Positions 16,476 to 24,704 of a DNA stretch of 44,783 nt are shown one piece after another. Every line of letters begins with the position of its first letter. The first letter of the stretch is position 1. The DNA comes from Gammaproteobacteria bacterium. Its GTDB lineage: Bacteria; Pseudomonadota; Gammaproteobacteria; Xanthomonadales; Marinicellaceae. The translations under genes were made by a program, and so were the position numbers. The notes below the pieces were generated by a model. It was not told the origin of the DNA and ran no database searches. It saw only the letters and a program-made list of their open reading frames with translations. The stretch is taken from the NCBI GenBank assembly GCA_024280395.1, contig JAJRQG010000066.1, positions 1-44,783 of the forward strand, written 5' to 3'.

Positions 16476-18221
16476 ATGTCAACAACATTACTATCATTAG
16501 AAAATTGGGTAAAGAAAGTCGCGCAACACACACAAGCAAAACATATTGTTTGGTGCACAGGATCAGAAGATGAGAAACAACAGCTAGATGAGCTGTTACT
16601 CTCAACAGGTGATTATAAAAAATTGAACGAAGAAAGCCACCCGAATTGCTTTTTACACATATCTGACCCACAGGATGTGGCTCGAGTTGAGCATTTGACC
16701 TTTATTTGTACTGAAGAAAAGGAAGAGGCTGGGCCGAATAATAATTGGATGGATCCACAAAAAGCCCATGCCAAGATGGATGAATTATTTGAAAAGTGTA
16801 TGGAAAATCGTACAATGTACGTGATTCCTTACTGCATGGGCCCCATAGATTCTCCACTTTCTCGTTGTGGTGTAGAAATCACCGACAGCGCTTATGTGGT
16901 ACAAAACATGCGTTTAATGACGCGTATGGGAACTGCCGCTCTACAGCGAATTGAAGTTGAAGGCACTTTTGTTAAGGGTTTACATTCAACGGGTGAACTT
17001 GATCCCGATAGGCGCTACATCATGCACTTCCCAAAAGATTTGAGCATTAAAAGTTATGGTTCTGGTTATGGCGGAAACGCTTTACTGGGCAAGAAGTGTC
17101 ACGCATTAAGAATAGGCAGTTACCAAGCCAAAACCGAAGGTTGGTTGGCGGAACATATGTTGATTTTGGGATTGGAAAACCCGCAAGGAGAAACCCATTA
17201 TATTGCAGCAGCTTTTCCATCGGCATGTGGCAAGACCAATTTGGCCATGTTGATTCCGCCAGAAGGTTACATTCAAGATGGTTGGAAAATCACCACCATA
17301 GGCGATGATATTTGTTGGATGCGACCTGGTGTTGACGGCCGTTTGTGGGCAATTAATCCTGAGGCAGGTTTTTTTGGAGTGGCTCCAGGAACAGCAAAGG
17401 ACACTAATCCGAATGCATTGGCCATGTTGTACAAAGATACTATTTTCACCAATGTAGCCACCACTGCTGACAATCAGCCTTGGTGGGAAGGACTAGATGA
17501 CAGGGTTCCTGCTATTGATTGGAAAGGCAATACTTATGATTCGGCCAATGGGCCAGCTGCTCATCCTAACTCAAGGTTTACTGTGTCAGCAAGTCGCTGT
17601 CCGAGTTATTCTGAGCAAGCAGAAGCCGCGCAAGGTGTGCCAATTTCAGCTATAGTTTTTGGTGGAAGGCGCGCCAGTTTGGTTCCTCTTGTGACCCAAG
17701 CAAGAAATTGGGCTCATGGTGTATTGATGGGGGCAACCGTTGCCTCTGAAACCACAGCCGCCGCAACAGGTGCAGTGGGCGTTGTTCGCCGTGATCCGAT
17801 GGCTATGAAGCCCTTTTGTGGTTATCATTTTGCTGATTATTGGGCACATTGGTTGTCATTTGAAGACAAGGCCAATAATTTACCTGAGGTATTTACCGTA
17901 AACTGGTTCAGAAAAGACAAGAACAACAAATTTATGTGGCCTGGTTTTGGTGACAATATGCGTGTTCTAGAATGGATTGTTAAGCGAGTTTCAGGAAAAG
18001 CAGAAGCGCAATCTACAGCAATCGGCGACATGCCAAAGCTTGAAGATTTTAATTTTGAAGGTATGGATTTTAATCAAGATGACTTGTCAGAGCTACTGGC
18101 GGTTGATGTTGAAGCTTGGAATCTTGAATTAGAAGATGTTAGAAAGCATTTAGACAGTTTTGGTGATAGAGTGCCTCAGTCGTTATATGCTGAACTGAAG
18201 GTTACGTCTAGATCTCTTTAA
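16476..18221 (+). CDS. pckG: Phosphoenolpyruvate carboxykinase (GTP)
   Basis: A 581-residue cytosolic enzyme converting oxaloacetate plus GTP to PEP, GDP and CO2. Visible motifs: the substrate loop GTAALQRI, SYGSGYGGNALLGKKCHALR, the P-loop FPSACGKTNLAML with the hyperreactive Cys, the metal-binding region GDDICWMRPGVDGRLWAINP, FGVAPGT and FGGRRASLVPLV. The length and motif order fit the GTP-dependent family rather than the ATP-dependent PckA type. It sits alone between parB and the oxygenase/sulfotransferase region, with 29 bases before it and 21 after. Confidence 0.95.
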   Translation: MSTTLLSLENWVKKVAQHTQAKHIVWCTGSEDEKQQLDELLLSTGDYKKLNEESHPNCFLHISDPQDVARVEHLTFICTEEKEEAGPNNNWMDPQKAHAKMDELFEKCMENRTMYVIPYCMGPIDSPLSRCGVEITDSAYVVQNMRLMTRMGTAALQRIEVEGTFVKGLHSTGELDPDRRYIMHFPKDLSIKSYGSGYGGNALLGKKCHALRIGSYQAKTEGWLAEHMLILGLENPQGETHYIAAAFPSACGKTNLAMLIPPEGYIQDGWKITTIGDDICWMRPGVDGRLWAINPEAGFFGVAPGTAKDTNPNALAMLYKDTIFTNVATTADNQPWWEGLDDRVPAIDWKGNTYDSANGPAAHPNSRFTVSASRCPSYSEQAEAAQGVPISAIVFGGRRASLVPLVTQARNWAHGVLMGATVASETTAAATGAVGVVRRDPMAMKPFCGYHFADYWAHWLSFEDKANNLPEVFTVNWFRKDKNNKFMWPGFGDNMRVLEWIVKRVSGKAEAQSTAIGDMPKLEDFNFEGMDFNQDDLSELLAVDVEAWNLELEDVRKHLDSFGDRVPQSLYAELKVTSRSL

Positions 18222-18242
18222 AAAATAGCAAAATATAGACTT

Positions 18243-18824
18243 ATGCAAAGCACTTTAGATCAAATAATTGTGGTAGATAATTTCTTTGATGATCCTGATC
18301 AAATGCGTGAGCTTGCTTTTTTAAAAACCTATTCAGCACCTCCTGTCGGCACTCCCCGTTTGGCAAGAACCGCTAGGTGTGCTGTACAAGAAGCACAAAA
18401 TGTTGTTGCCAGAATTATTCCTCATGTGCCTTATATCAGCGATGAGGAAGATTATGTGTTTAATGTTTTATTTAGATATACATTGGCAGACGCACAAAAG
18501 AAGACATTCTGTCATGTTGATAAGTCTACTTATGCAGGGATTGTATATTTGACTAGGCCTGAACATTGTGCAGGTGGAACCAGTATTTTTCGACACAAGC
18601 CAACAGGTGATGAAATCTACAAAGTTTCCAATGCACATCTATATAATTATAACGATCCCAGTCATTGGGAGCTGATCCAAGAAGTAGAGATGGTTCATAA
18701 CCGTTTGGTGGTTTATCCTGGGAAATTTTTTCACTCAATAACACCTGTTTTTTTTGGAGACAATATTGAGAATGCTAGATTAACACAGAATATTTTTATT
18801 TACCGTTCGGGTGACGGCATTTAG
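18243..18824 (+). CDS. DUF6445 family, putative 2OG/Fe(II) oxygenase
   Basis: A 193-residue protein. A possible iron-binding triad is visible as H91-x-D93 (FCHVDKSTYAGIVYLT) and H164 (YPGKFFHS), with a distal R179 (ARLTQNIFI) suited to binding 2-oxoglutarate. This is the double-stranded beta-helix pattern of prolyl-hydroxylase-like enzymes, and the start IIVVDNFFDDPDQMRELAF is typical of DUF6445. The substrate is unknown. It starts 21 bases after pckG. Its 3' end overlaps the convergent sulfotransferase gene by 29 bases, so both ends are coding on opposite strands. Confidence 0.8.
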   Translation: MQSTLDQIIVVDNFFDDPDQMRELAFLKTYSAPPVGTPRLARTARCAVQEAQNVVARIIPHVPYISDEEDYVFNVLFRYTLADAQKKTFCHVDKSTYAGIVYLTRPEHCAGGTSIFRHKPTGDEIYKVSNAHLYNYNDPSHWELIQEVEMVHNRLVVYPGKFFHSITPVFFGDNIENARLTQNIFIYRSGDGI

Positions 18825-19755
18825 AATCTACAAAATTTTTAATATTTTGGTATTGTTCTTGCATATCTGATATTAATGGAGAGATTTGTTCTTGATGTCT
18901 TTTCCACTTATCTTTGGCAGGAGTGGTGGAGGTGGTTTTGGAAAGAGCCAATTGTTGGTAGTCAGATTGATTGGCGGTAGCTCCAATAGAAAATATTTTG
19001 ATTAAATTAGATATTTCAGAATACGGGTTTTTTATAAAATCAGCATAATCAAGGGCAGTCCAACGGTTCTTCGGTAGTGATTCAAGGTTTTGCATTATTT
19101 GTTGATTGCTTTCTTTCCATTGAAAATATGCTATTTCAGCTAGCGATTTCCCATTCATTTTCCGCCAACCTTTGGGCAACAAAAAACACCAGTTTTTCCT
19201 ATCCCAGCCCTGGAGATTGGAAAAAGTAACAAACTGACCTGTTTTCTCTCCGATTTTCCACGCCTCAATTATGCTGGCAACATTCTGTTTGGGTTCCCGA
19301 TACAGATAAATAAATTTTGCATTGGGAAAGATTTCCAACAAGAATGGGATGTTAAGGGCATTTCTTGGTGTTTTTTCTAAGAACAAATCTTGCTTGTGAT
19401 GAGATAAGTCGAGGTTTACTAGCGGTTGATTGCAGTTATTCCTTAGCATGCTGAATGTTGCTAACTTAAAAAGCAAGGAAGTTTGTGGGTCTGCATGGTT
19501 TTTTGATAAACAAGCCGAGTCATATTGGAGGTTTTCAAATCTCAAATGAGGAAATTCTCGAAATATTACATGGCTTTCGCCGCCAATTGACCAAACATTG
19601 TCCAGTTGTATCATTTGTTCAAATAACAAAGTGCTGCCCGATCGTGGAGTAGATACTATGAAAACAGGATTAGAAACCATAAAGGAACTAAATATCTCTG
19701 GCGACTTTGGAGAAAGCTGGTTGTATAGATTAATTAAATTACGGTTAAACTGCAT
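18796..19755 (-). CDS. Sulfotransferase family protein
   Basis: A 319-residue protein. The PAPS 5'-phosphosulfate loop is STPRSGSTLLFEQ (residues 35-47). FLEKTPRNALNIPFLLEIFP and the 3'-phosphate motif FIYLYREPKQNVASIIEAW (about 149-166) follow. This is the Sulfotransfer_3 type, which moves sulfate from PAPS to tyrosine, sugars or small molecules; the acceptor is not predictable. No signal peptide or TM is evident, so it is probably cytosolic. Its start overlaps the AspH-type gene by 11 bases: the two are translationally linked on the minus strand, which suggests hydroxylation and sulfation of a common substrate (inference). Confidence 0.9.
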   Translation of the reverse strand: MQFNRNLINLYNQLSPKSPEIFSSFMVSNPVFIVSTPRSGSTLLFEQMIQLDNVWSIGGESHVIFREFPHLRFENLQYDSACLSKNHADPQTSLLFKLATFSMLRNNCNQPLVNLDLSHHKQDLFLEKTPRNALNIPFLLEIFPNAKFIYLYREPKQNVASIIEAWKIGEKTGQFVTFSNLQGWDRKNWCFLLPKGWRKMNGKSLAEIAYFQWKESNQQIMQNLESLPKNRWTALDYADFIKNPYSEISNLIKIFSIGATANQSDYQQLALSKTTSTTPAKDKWKRHQEQISPLISDMQEQYQNIKNFVDSKCRHPNGK

Positions 19756-20425
19756 CTACTAAGCAAGTACAAACATTGGGAGCATTGTCGAAATTATAAC
19801 AATTATGTGGACTACATTGGGTATTGGGGTGTGCTCTTTTTCCACAACAACACATTTCTCCTGGGATGACGTAATCCAAAATAATATGAGTCCGAATATT
19901 GTCGCCATCGTTGCTTACGCAATGAAAATGTTTGTTGTTTATTTCCATTAACTCTCCTTCTTGGATATTAATGGTTTCGGTATCAACGGTGAACAGAACT
20001 CTGTCATTGGTAAAAATCGGCAAGTGAATTCTGTGTGCATGAGACAAAGAAAAGTTTTTATCTAGATGGAAAGGTATGTCACCGCCAGGGAGCAGTCTGA
20101 CTAGATTGGTTCTAATTAAATAGCCACCACCATACTTTTGAATGAGGTTTTGTTGTTCTTGTGAAACATAGTAAGAGGATAAAAGTTTAATAACAGGTTG
20201 TAAGGCTTGTTCAAACTTTTCAAACATAGGATGCTTGGTTGGCATATTGTGTCTAAAGTCTTTATCAAAAATCAAACTAATGGTTTGGGTATACTTGTGT
20301 GCTCTGAACTGTTTTTGTCTCCAATTATCACTGTCCCAATCTTCTTCACTTAGGTTTGATACAATTTCTTGAAGTTCCTTAATATCAATATCGCCCAGTT
20401 TATTGAAGTTGCCATTAAAGTTCAT
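19745..20425 (-). CDS. Aspartyl/asparaginyl beta-hydroxylase-type dioxygenase with Cys-rich tail
   Basis: About 226 residues from the ATG at 20425; a TTG at 20437 is in frame but less likely. The fold signature is NLVRLLPGGDIPFHLDKNF (H120, D122), AHRIHLPIFTNDRVLF, and HFHCVSNDGDNIRTHIILDYV, with a distal His at 166 or 168 and R178 for 2-oxoglutarate. This matches the Asp/Asn hydroxylase family PF05118. The last 35 residues are unusual: seven cysteines, including CCC at 192-194 and a CTC near the end, with His residues between. That could be a metal-binding site. It is cotranscribed with the downstream sulfotransferase. A mobile-looking element lies just upstream. Confidence 0.85.
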   Translation of the reverse strand: MNFNGNFNKLGDIDIKELQEIVSNLSEEDWDSDNWRQKQFRAHKYTQTISLIFDKDFRHNMPTKHPMFEKFEQALQPVIKLLSSYYVSQEQQNLIQKYGGGYLIRTNLVRLLPGGDIPFHLDKNFSLSHAHRIHLPIFTNDRVLFTVDTETINIQEGELMEINNKHFHCVSNDGDNIRTHIILDYVIPGEMCCCGKRAHPNTQCSPHNCYNFDNAPNVCTCLVDAV

Positions 20426-20479
20426 GATAATACTCAAGTAAGATACAAAATTTTATTATAACTGGAACGCCATAGTTTT

Positions 20480-20780
20480 CCATAAGGAAGTTCTGATAAA
20501 TAGAATTTTCTCAGGCTTTCAGCGATTTTCAATATCAAAAAAGATTATTGCAGAGATAGTCATTCCACCTTAAAATAATCTGATGCAGAGATTGGAAATC
20601 GCTGGAAGCCCCGAAGGGATTGACTTTAAGCATGCATCTACTTCGTAAAATTTTAAAAAGATATGAATAACTGGGTGAATTCGTTTTTTTGATTTCACCT
20701 TATCCATTTCAAAATTTTACAAAGCATCTACACACTTAAAGGCAAGCTGAGAGTTTTCTATTTATCAGAGCTTTCATAAG
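20480..20780. repeat. MITE-like element of about 300 bp with imperfect inverted ends
   Basis: The left end (ccataaggaagttctgataa…) and the right end read on the opposite strand (cttatgaaagctctgataa…) are inverted over about 36 bases with an identical core tctgataaatagaa. An inner pair, gtaaaatttt near 20646 and aaaattttac at 20711-20720, forms a second stem. No coding frame is recognised. It fills the 20426-20785 gap, and the left end recurs at 11867-11917. Confidence 0.7.
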
Positions 20781-20785
20781 TAATA

Positions 20786-22765
20786 CTAATTAATTTTGTA
20801 GTTCAAGAATGCTATCCATTTGTCTATGTTAGATAAATGTTTAGGAAAGAAAGGCAGGTAGTTAAGGTATCGATTAATTGAAGTCTGATAAATAGGCTCG
20901 TTGACTTGAGCGTAACTGGGGGTGTTTACCATTCTTTTGTTGCCCGTTGTGGTGCTTAACTCAGAAGTATCCAGTCCAATAAAGTTAAGAAGATTTTGTA
21001 TTTCAGCTTGTTTGTTGTTGATTAAGTTTTCATAATAACAAGTCGTCAAGTCAAGATTGATATGGTCTTTTGCTAGCTTCCAAATAGATAAAACAGAATC
21101 GTAGGTGGAAAAAACTTCATCCATATTATATAAGTGAATGTCCTTTTGGAAAAAATTGCTCAAGCAAACATCGTAACAATGCCTAGCTGAAAATATTATT
21201 TTGGCTTGTGGAAACAAACGAGAAATCAAATCTATGTAAACCGTATTCATGGGCATTTTATCGATTATAAAACCTTTTTCATTCCATTGAATATATTGTT
21301 TGATGCGTTTGTAATAGGCTTTTGCGTAACCGTTGAAGTCTTCTGAACCCATGCTTTGAATTTTACGGGAATAGTTTTGTGGGTTGTTATTACAAAGGTG
21401 GTTAAAAACATTGGCTATTTCCTTGGTTTCCTCTAGTACTTGAATTTTTTGGTGCTTATCAAGAGATGTTTCTAGTAGAGTGGTTCCAGAACGAGGGAAC
21501 CCAATCATAAAAATCAAATTGGCACCATTGGTTTGTGTGTTCTGGTTGTAGTTGTTTATTTTTTTCGAATACAATTCAGTCAATTGTTGAAGAATTACCT
21601 TGTTGTTGTGTGTAAATCCGTCGAACAACTCCTGATTGTTGGTTTTTTGTGATAACAACGTATTAGCTTGTGTGTAATGTTCCCATGCTTGTGGGTATTG
21701 GCTCAATTTGTCATGTATGTTGCCCAGTAAAAATTCCCCATCAATGGCAACGTTGGAGTTGCAAGCTAACAGGATGGAATTAAGTTGTTCCAAGGCTTGT
21801 TTGTATTTTTTCTCTCTAAAGCTTATGTTGGCAGACATCAATTGTATTTCTTCTGTGGCCTGGCCAGATTGACTCAAGAGTTTTTTTGCTTGTTCTATAT
21901 CGTTATTTTTTTCCAATAAATTAATTAAAAAAGCATCAATGTGTGGCTTGTTTTCACTGTCACTCAGCAGTGACTGGATTAAATCCTTTTTCTTCTCGGC
22001 ATCATCGATATGGAAATAGGCGGTTAATAGTTGAAACTGGTCTTCTAGTGGAAAATCGGTGCTGTTTATTAAAGGTTCAAGCGTTTGAATGGCTTTTTTG
22101 TAGTGTTTGAGTTTTAACAAAATTCTCGCATACAGAGATGTTATTTCTGGGTGACCAGGAAAACGATTTAGGCTCTGGAGGCACAGTTCATAAGCGGACT
22201 GTGTCAAATGCATTTCCAGTAAACAATATATGGTATGAATAGTATCTTCAGCAACGGGGCTTGGAGAATTAATCAGGTTGATATAATACTTATAAGCTTG
22301 GGTGTATTGTTTGTCATTGAACAGAGCGTCAGCTAAACTTCGGTAGTAATTGATGTTTTGTGGTTCAATACTTAGGGCGTTTTGAAAGGAAACAACCGCT
22401 CGACTGTATGATTGTAATTCGATTTGACAAATTCCTAAATTGTTCCAAGCAGGCGCAAAATCTTTTTTCATGGCCAAGCACTTATCATATTGTGCGGTTG
22501 CAGATTGAAAGTCATTGGCATTTTGGAGAACTAGTCCATAGTTAAACAGTACGTGATAGTTGCTTTTTCCTGAGACGGAAATAGAACCAAATATTCGCTT
22601 AGAGTCTACAAGGTTTCCTTCTTCGGCATGAGCAATAGCAAGAGTCAGTTGTATTTGTGTGTTGTTAGGACTTTGTTTTAGAAGTTGATTACATTCAAAT
22701 ATAGCTTTTTTAGTCTCACCTGATTTGATATAATTCATCACTTGGTGAATTTTTTGATTTATCAT
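20786..22765 (-). CDS. TPR-repeat sulfotransferase
   Basis: A 659-residue protein. Residues about 1-400 are TPR repeats (for example CLAMKKDFAPAWNNLGICQI, YSRAVVSFQNALSIEPQNIN, YPQAWEHYTQANTL). The C-terminal third is a sulfotransferase: the PAPS loop is FMIGFPRSGTTLLE (419-432), then LEETKEIANVF, IIDKMPMNTVYIDLI, and the 3'-phosphate motif KIIFSARHCYDVCLSNFF. TPR-sulfotransferase fusions are common in marine proteobacteria; the TPR part should recruit a protein or peptide acceptor. No signal peptide is seen. It is on the same strand as the AspH-sulfotransferase pair, separated from it by the MITE-like element, and is divergent from the CRTAC1-type gene. Confidence 0.92.
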   Translation of the reverse strand: MINQKIHQVMNYIKSGETKKAIFECNQLLKQSPNNTQIQLTLAIAHAEEGNLVDSKRIFGSISVSGKSNYHVLFNYGLVLQNANDFQSATAQYDKCLAMKKDFAPAWNNLGICQIELQSYSRAVVSFQNALSIEPQNINYYRSLADALFNDKQYTQAYKYYINLINSPSPVAEDTIHTIYCLLEMHLTQSAYELCLQSLNRFPGHPEITSLYARILLKLKHYKKAIQTLEPLINSTDFPLEDQFQLLTAYFHIDDAEKKKDLIQSLLSDSENKPHIDAFLINLLEKNNDIEQAKKLLSQSGQATEEIQLMSANISFREKKYKQALEQLNSILLACNSNVAIDGEFLLGNIHDKLSQYPQAWEHYTQANTLLSQKTNNQELFDGFTHNNKVILQQLTELYSKKINNYNQNTQTNGANLIFMIGFPRSGTTLLETSLDKHQKIQVLEETKEIANVFNHLCNNNPQNYSRKIQSMGSEDFNGYAKAYYKRIKQYIQWNEKGFIIDKMPMNTVYIDLISRLFPQAKIIFSARHCYDVCLSNFFQKDIHLYNMDEVFSTYDSVLSIWKLAKDHINLDLTTCYYENLINNKQAEIQNLLNFIGLDTSELSTTTGNKRMVNTPSYAQVNEPIYQTSINRYLNYLPFFPKHLSNIDKWIAFLNYKIN

Positions 22766-22863
22766 TGCGTATGTCTATAAGGTAATTAATACTTGTGTTG
22801 ATTGAATTATAGACGATAGAAACAGTCAAACAGGCACATAAATTCAAAAAAACAAATTTTAAA

Positions 22864-24516
22864 ATGAAAATTAAAAGATTATTTACTTTAAGCTTGATGG
22901 TGGCATTGTCATCACAAGCCCAATTTGCTGACAAAACCAAGCAATCTGGCATTGATTTTGTTCACCACAACGGCATGACAGGCCAGTTTCATATGATAGA
23001 AGTCATTGGCAGTGGAGCAGCATTTTTTGATTATGATAACGATGGAGACATGGATTTGTATTTGGTGCAAAGTGGCGACTTGCCTGTTTCAAAATCATCA
23101 GAAAACAAATATTTTGACAGGCTTTATCGAAATGATACCGTCAAAAAAGATACGCCAGTCTTTGTAGATGTAACTAAGAAAGCCAACATCAATGCTAGGG
23201 CTTATGGAATGGGTGTAGCAACAGGCGATTTAAACAATGATGGCAATGTGGATATTTTTCTTGCCAACTATGGACCGAACCAAATTTTGATGAATAGTGG
23301 CGATGGAACTTTTAAAAAACCGATGAATGTTGTCAAAGAAGCAGGCAATAACTGGAGTGTAAGCGCCTCGATAGTTGACCAGAACTCGGACGGCTATTTA
23401 GATATTTACGTTGCAAATTATGTCGAATATCCCTTGAATAAATTCATTAAAAGGTGCAAAGCTTATGATGGTTCTTTAGATTATTGTTCTCCTCAAGCTT
23501 TTCAATATCAATCAGATGAATTTTATAACAATAATAAAAATGGAACGTTTACCAATATCAGCTCAAAAGCAGGATTGACTAGTGCCAATGCACCTGGACT
23601 GGGTGTGGTTTCAGCAGATTTTAACAATGATTTGCGCCCTAATTTTTATGTGGCTAATGATGGTGTTGAGAATCATTTTTGGATCAACAAAGGAAATGAT
23701 GAGTATGTAGAGTTTGCACTTGCAAGTGGGGTTGCTGTTAACATGAATGGAGAGCCTGAGGCCAGTATGGGCGTTGATGCTGCAGATTTTGACAATGATG
23801 GAGACATTGATTTGTTTATGACCCACCTGAATCGTCAAACCAATACATTGTATGTAAACAATGGAAAAGGTTGGTTTTCTGATTTGACCGTTAGAATGAA
23901 GCTGGGCTCTAGTAGTTTTTCTTATACAGGCTTTGGAACACTTTGGTTCGATTATGACAATGATGGTTTGCTCGACCTGTTTAGTGCCAATGGGGCCATT
24001 GCAAAAATGGAAGAACAAATGCGCAACAAAGATCCATTCCCATTTAAACAAAGTAATCAAATATGGAAAAATTTGGGAAAAGGACAATACAAAGAGACCA
24101 CCAAAGAGCAAGACGTCAGTTTTCATACAAAGGCTGTTTCTAGAGGTGCAGCTTTTGCCGATATTGACAATGATGGCGATTTGGATGTAATAGTGACCAA
24201 TAACAATGGCATTCCACAATTGTTAATCAATCAAATGGCAAAGAGCAGTTGGATAGGGTTGAGAATAATAAACCCTGAGAACAACAGAACAGAGGCAGGG
24301 GCGCTAGTTACGTTAATTCAACATGACAAGAAATACTATAAAAAAATCAAAACAGATGGCAGTTTCGAGTCCTCACATGATGATAGGGTTATTTTTGGTT
24401 TGGGTAACAACAAGTCAGAAATCAAAATTAAAATACAATGGGTTGATGGCACGATAACCCAACACAACAAATTAGCCGTCAATAAATACCACACAATTAG
24501 AAAGCCTAAAAAATGA
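22864..24516 (+). CDS. CRTAC1/ASPIC-type secreted protein with FG-GAP (VCBS) repeats
   Basis: A 550-residue protein with a signal peptide (about MKIKRLFTLSLMVALSSQA). Seven Ca2+-binding-like DxDxDG loops follow: FDYDNDGDMDLYL, GDLNNDGNVDIFL, DQNSDGYLDIYV, DFNNDLRPNFYV, DFDNDGDIDLFM, FDYDNDGLLDLF and DIDNDGDLDVIV. This pattern builds an integrin-like beta-propeller. The C-terminus (WIGLRIINPENNRTEAGALV, FGLGNNKSEIKIKIQWVDG) is the ASPIC/UnbV domain. It is exported and probably binds surface or extracellular ligands; the family is often encoded with TonB receptors. The stop overlaps the following signal-peptide frame as ATGA. Confidence 0.92.
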   Translation: MKIKRLFTLSLMVALSSQAQFADKTKQSGIDFVHHNGMTGQFHMIEVIGSGAAFFDYDNDGDMDLYLVQSGDLPVSKSSENKYFDRLYRNDTVKKDTPVFVDVTKKANINARAYGMGVATGDLNNDGNVDIFLANYGPNQILMNSGDGTFKKPMNVVKEAGNNWSVSASIVDQNSDGYLDIYVANYVEYPLNKFIKRCKAYDGSLDYCSPQAFQYQSDEFYNNNKNGTFTNISSKAGLTSANAPGLGVVSADFNNDLRPNFYVANDGVENHFWINKGNDEYVEFALASGVAVNMNGEPEASMGVDAADFDNDGDIDLFMTHLNRQTNTLYVNNGKGWFSDLTVRMKLGSSSFSYTGFGTLWFDYDNDGLLDLFSANGAIAKMEEQMRNKDPFPFKQSNQIWKNLGKGQYKETTKEQDVSFHTKAVSRGAAFADIDNDGDLDVIVTNNNGIPQLLINQMAKSSWIGLRIINPENNRTEAGALVTLIQHDKKYYKKIKTDGSFESSHDDRVIFGLGNNKSEIKIKIQWVDGTITQHNKLAVNKYHTIRKPKK

Positions 24517-24578
24517 AAAAAATACTGATATTGTTAATAGCCATTAGTTTTAACTCGTATTCTTCTATAAATATATAA
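24513..24578 (+). other. Detached signal-peptide start of the next TPR gene
   Basis: The ATG overlaps the CRTAC1 stop (ATGA) and encodes MKKILILLIAISFNSYSSINI, a clear export signal, then TAA at 24576-24578. The same frame continues without another stop (YPDLSSSKPTIKSRHTELLEKLGEAKK…) into the ATG at 24705. The two parts look like one gene broken by a single nonsense codon. Confidence 0.75.
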
Positions 24579-24704
24579 TACCCAGATTTATCGTCATCAA
24601 AGCCAACAATTAAAAGCAGACATACTGAACTCCTAGAAAAACTTGGCGAGGCAAAAAAGAGCGAAACCGGCTATAAATTAGCGGAAGTATATGGCAAGTT
24701 AGGT

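Noticed and set aside
23611-24219. 202-codon open frame on the minus strand inside the CRTAC1-type gene
   Set aside because: It is antisense to a gene with clear repeated Ca-binding motifs; the repetitive coding sequence keeps the reverse frame open.
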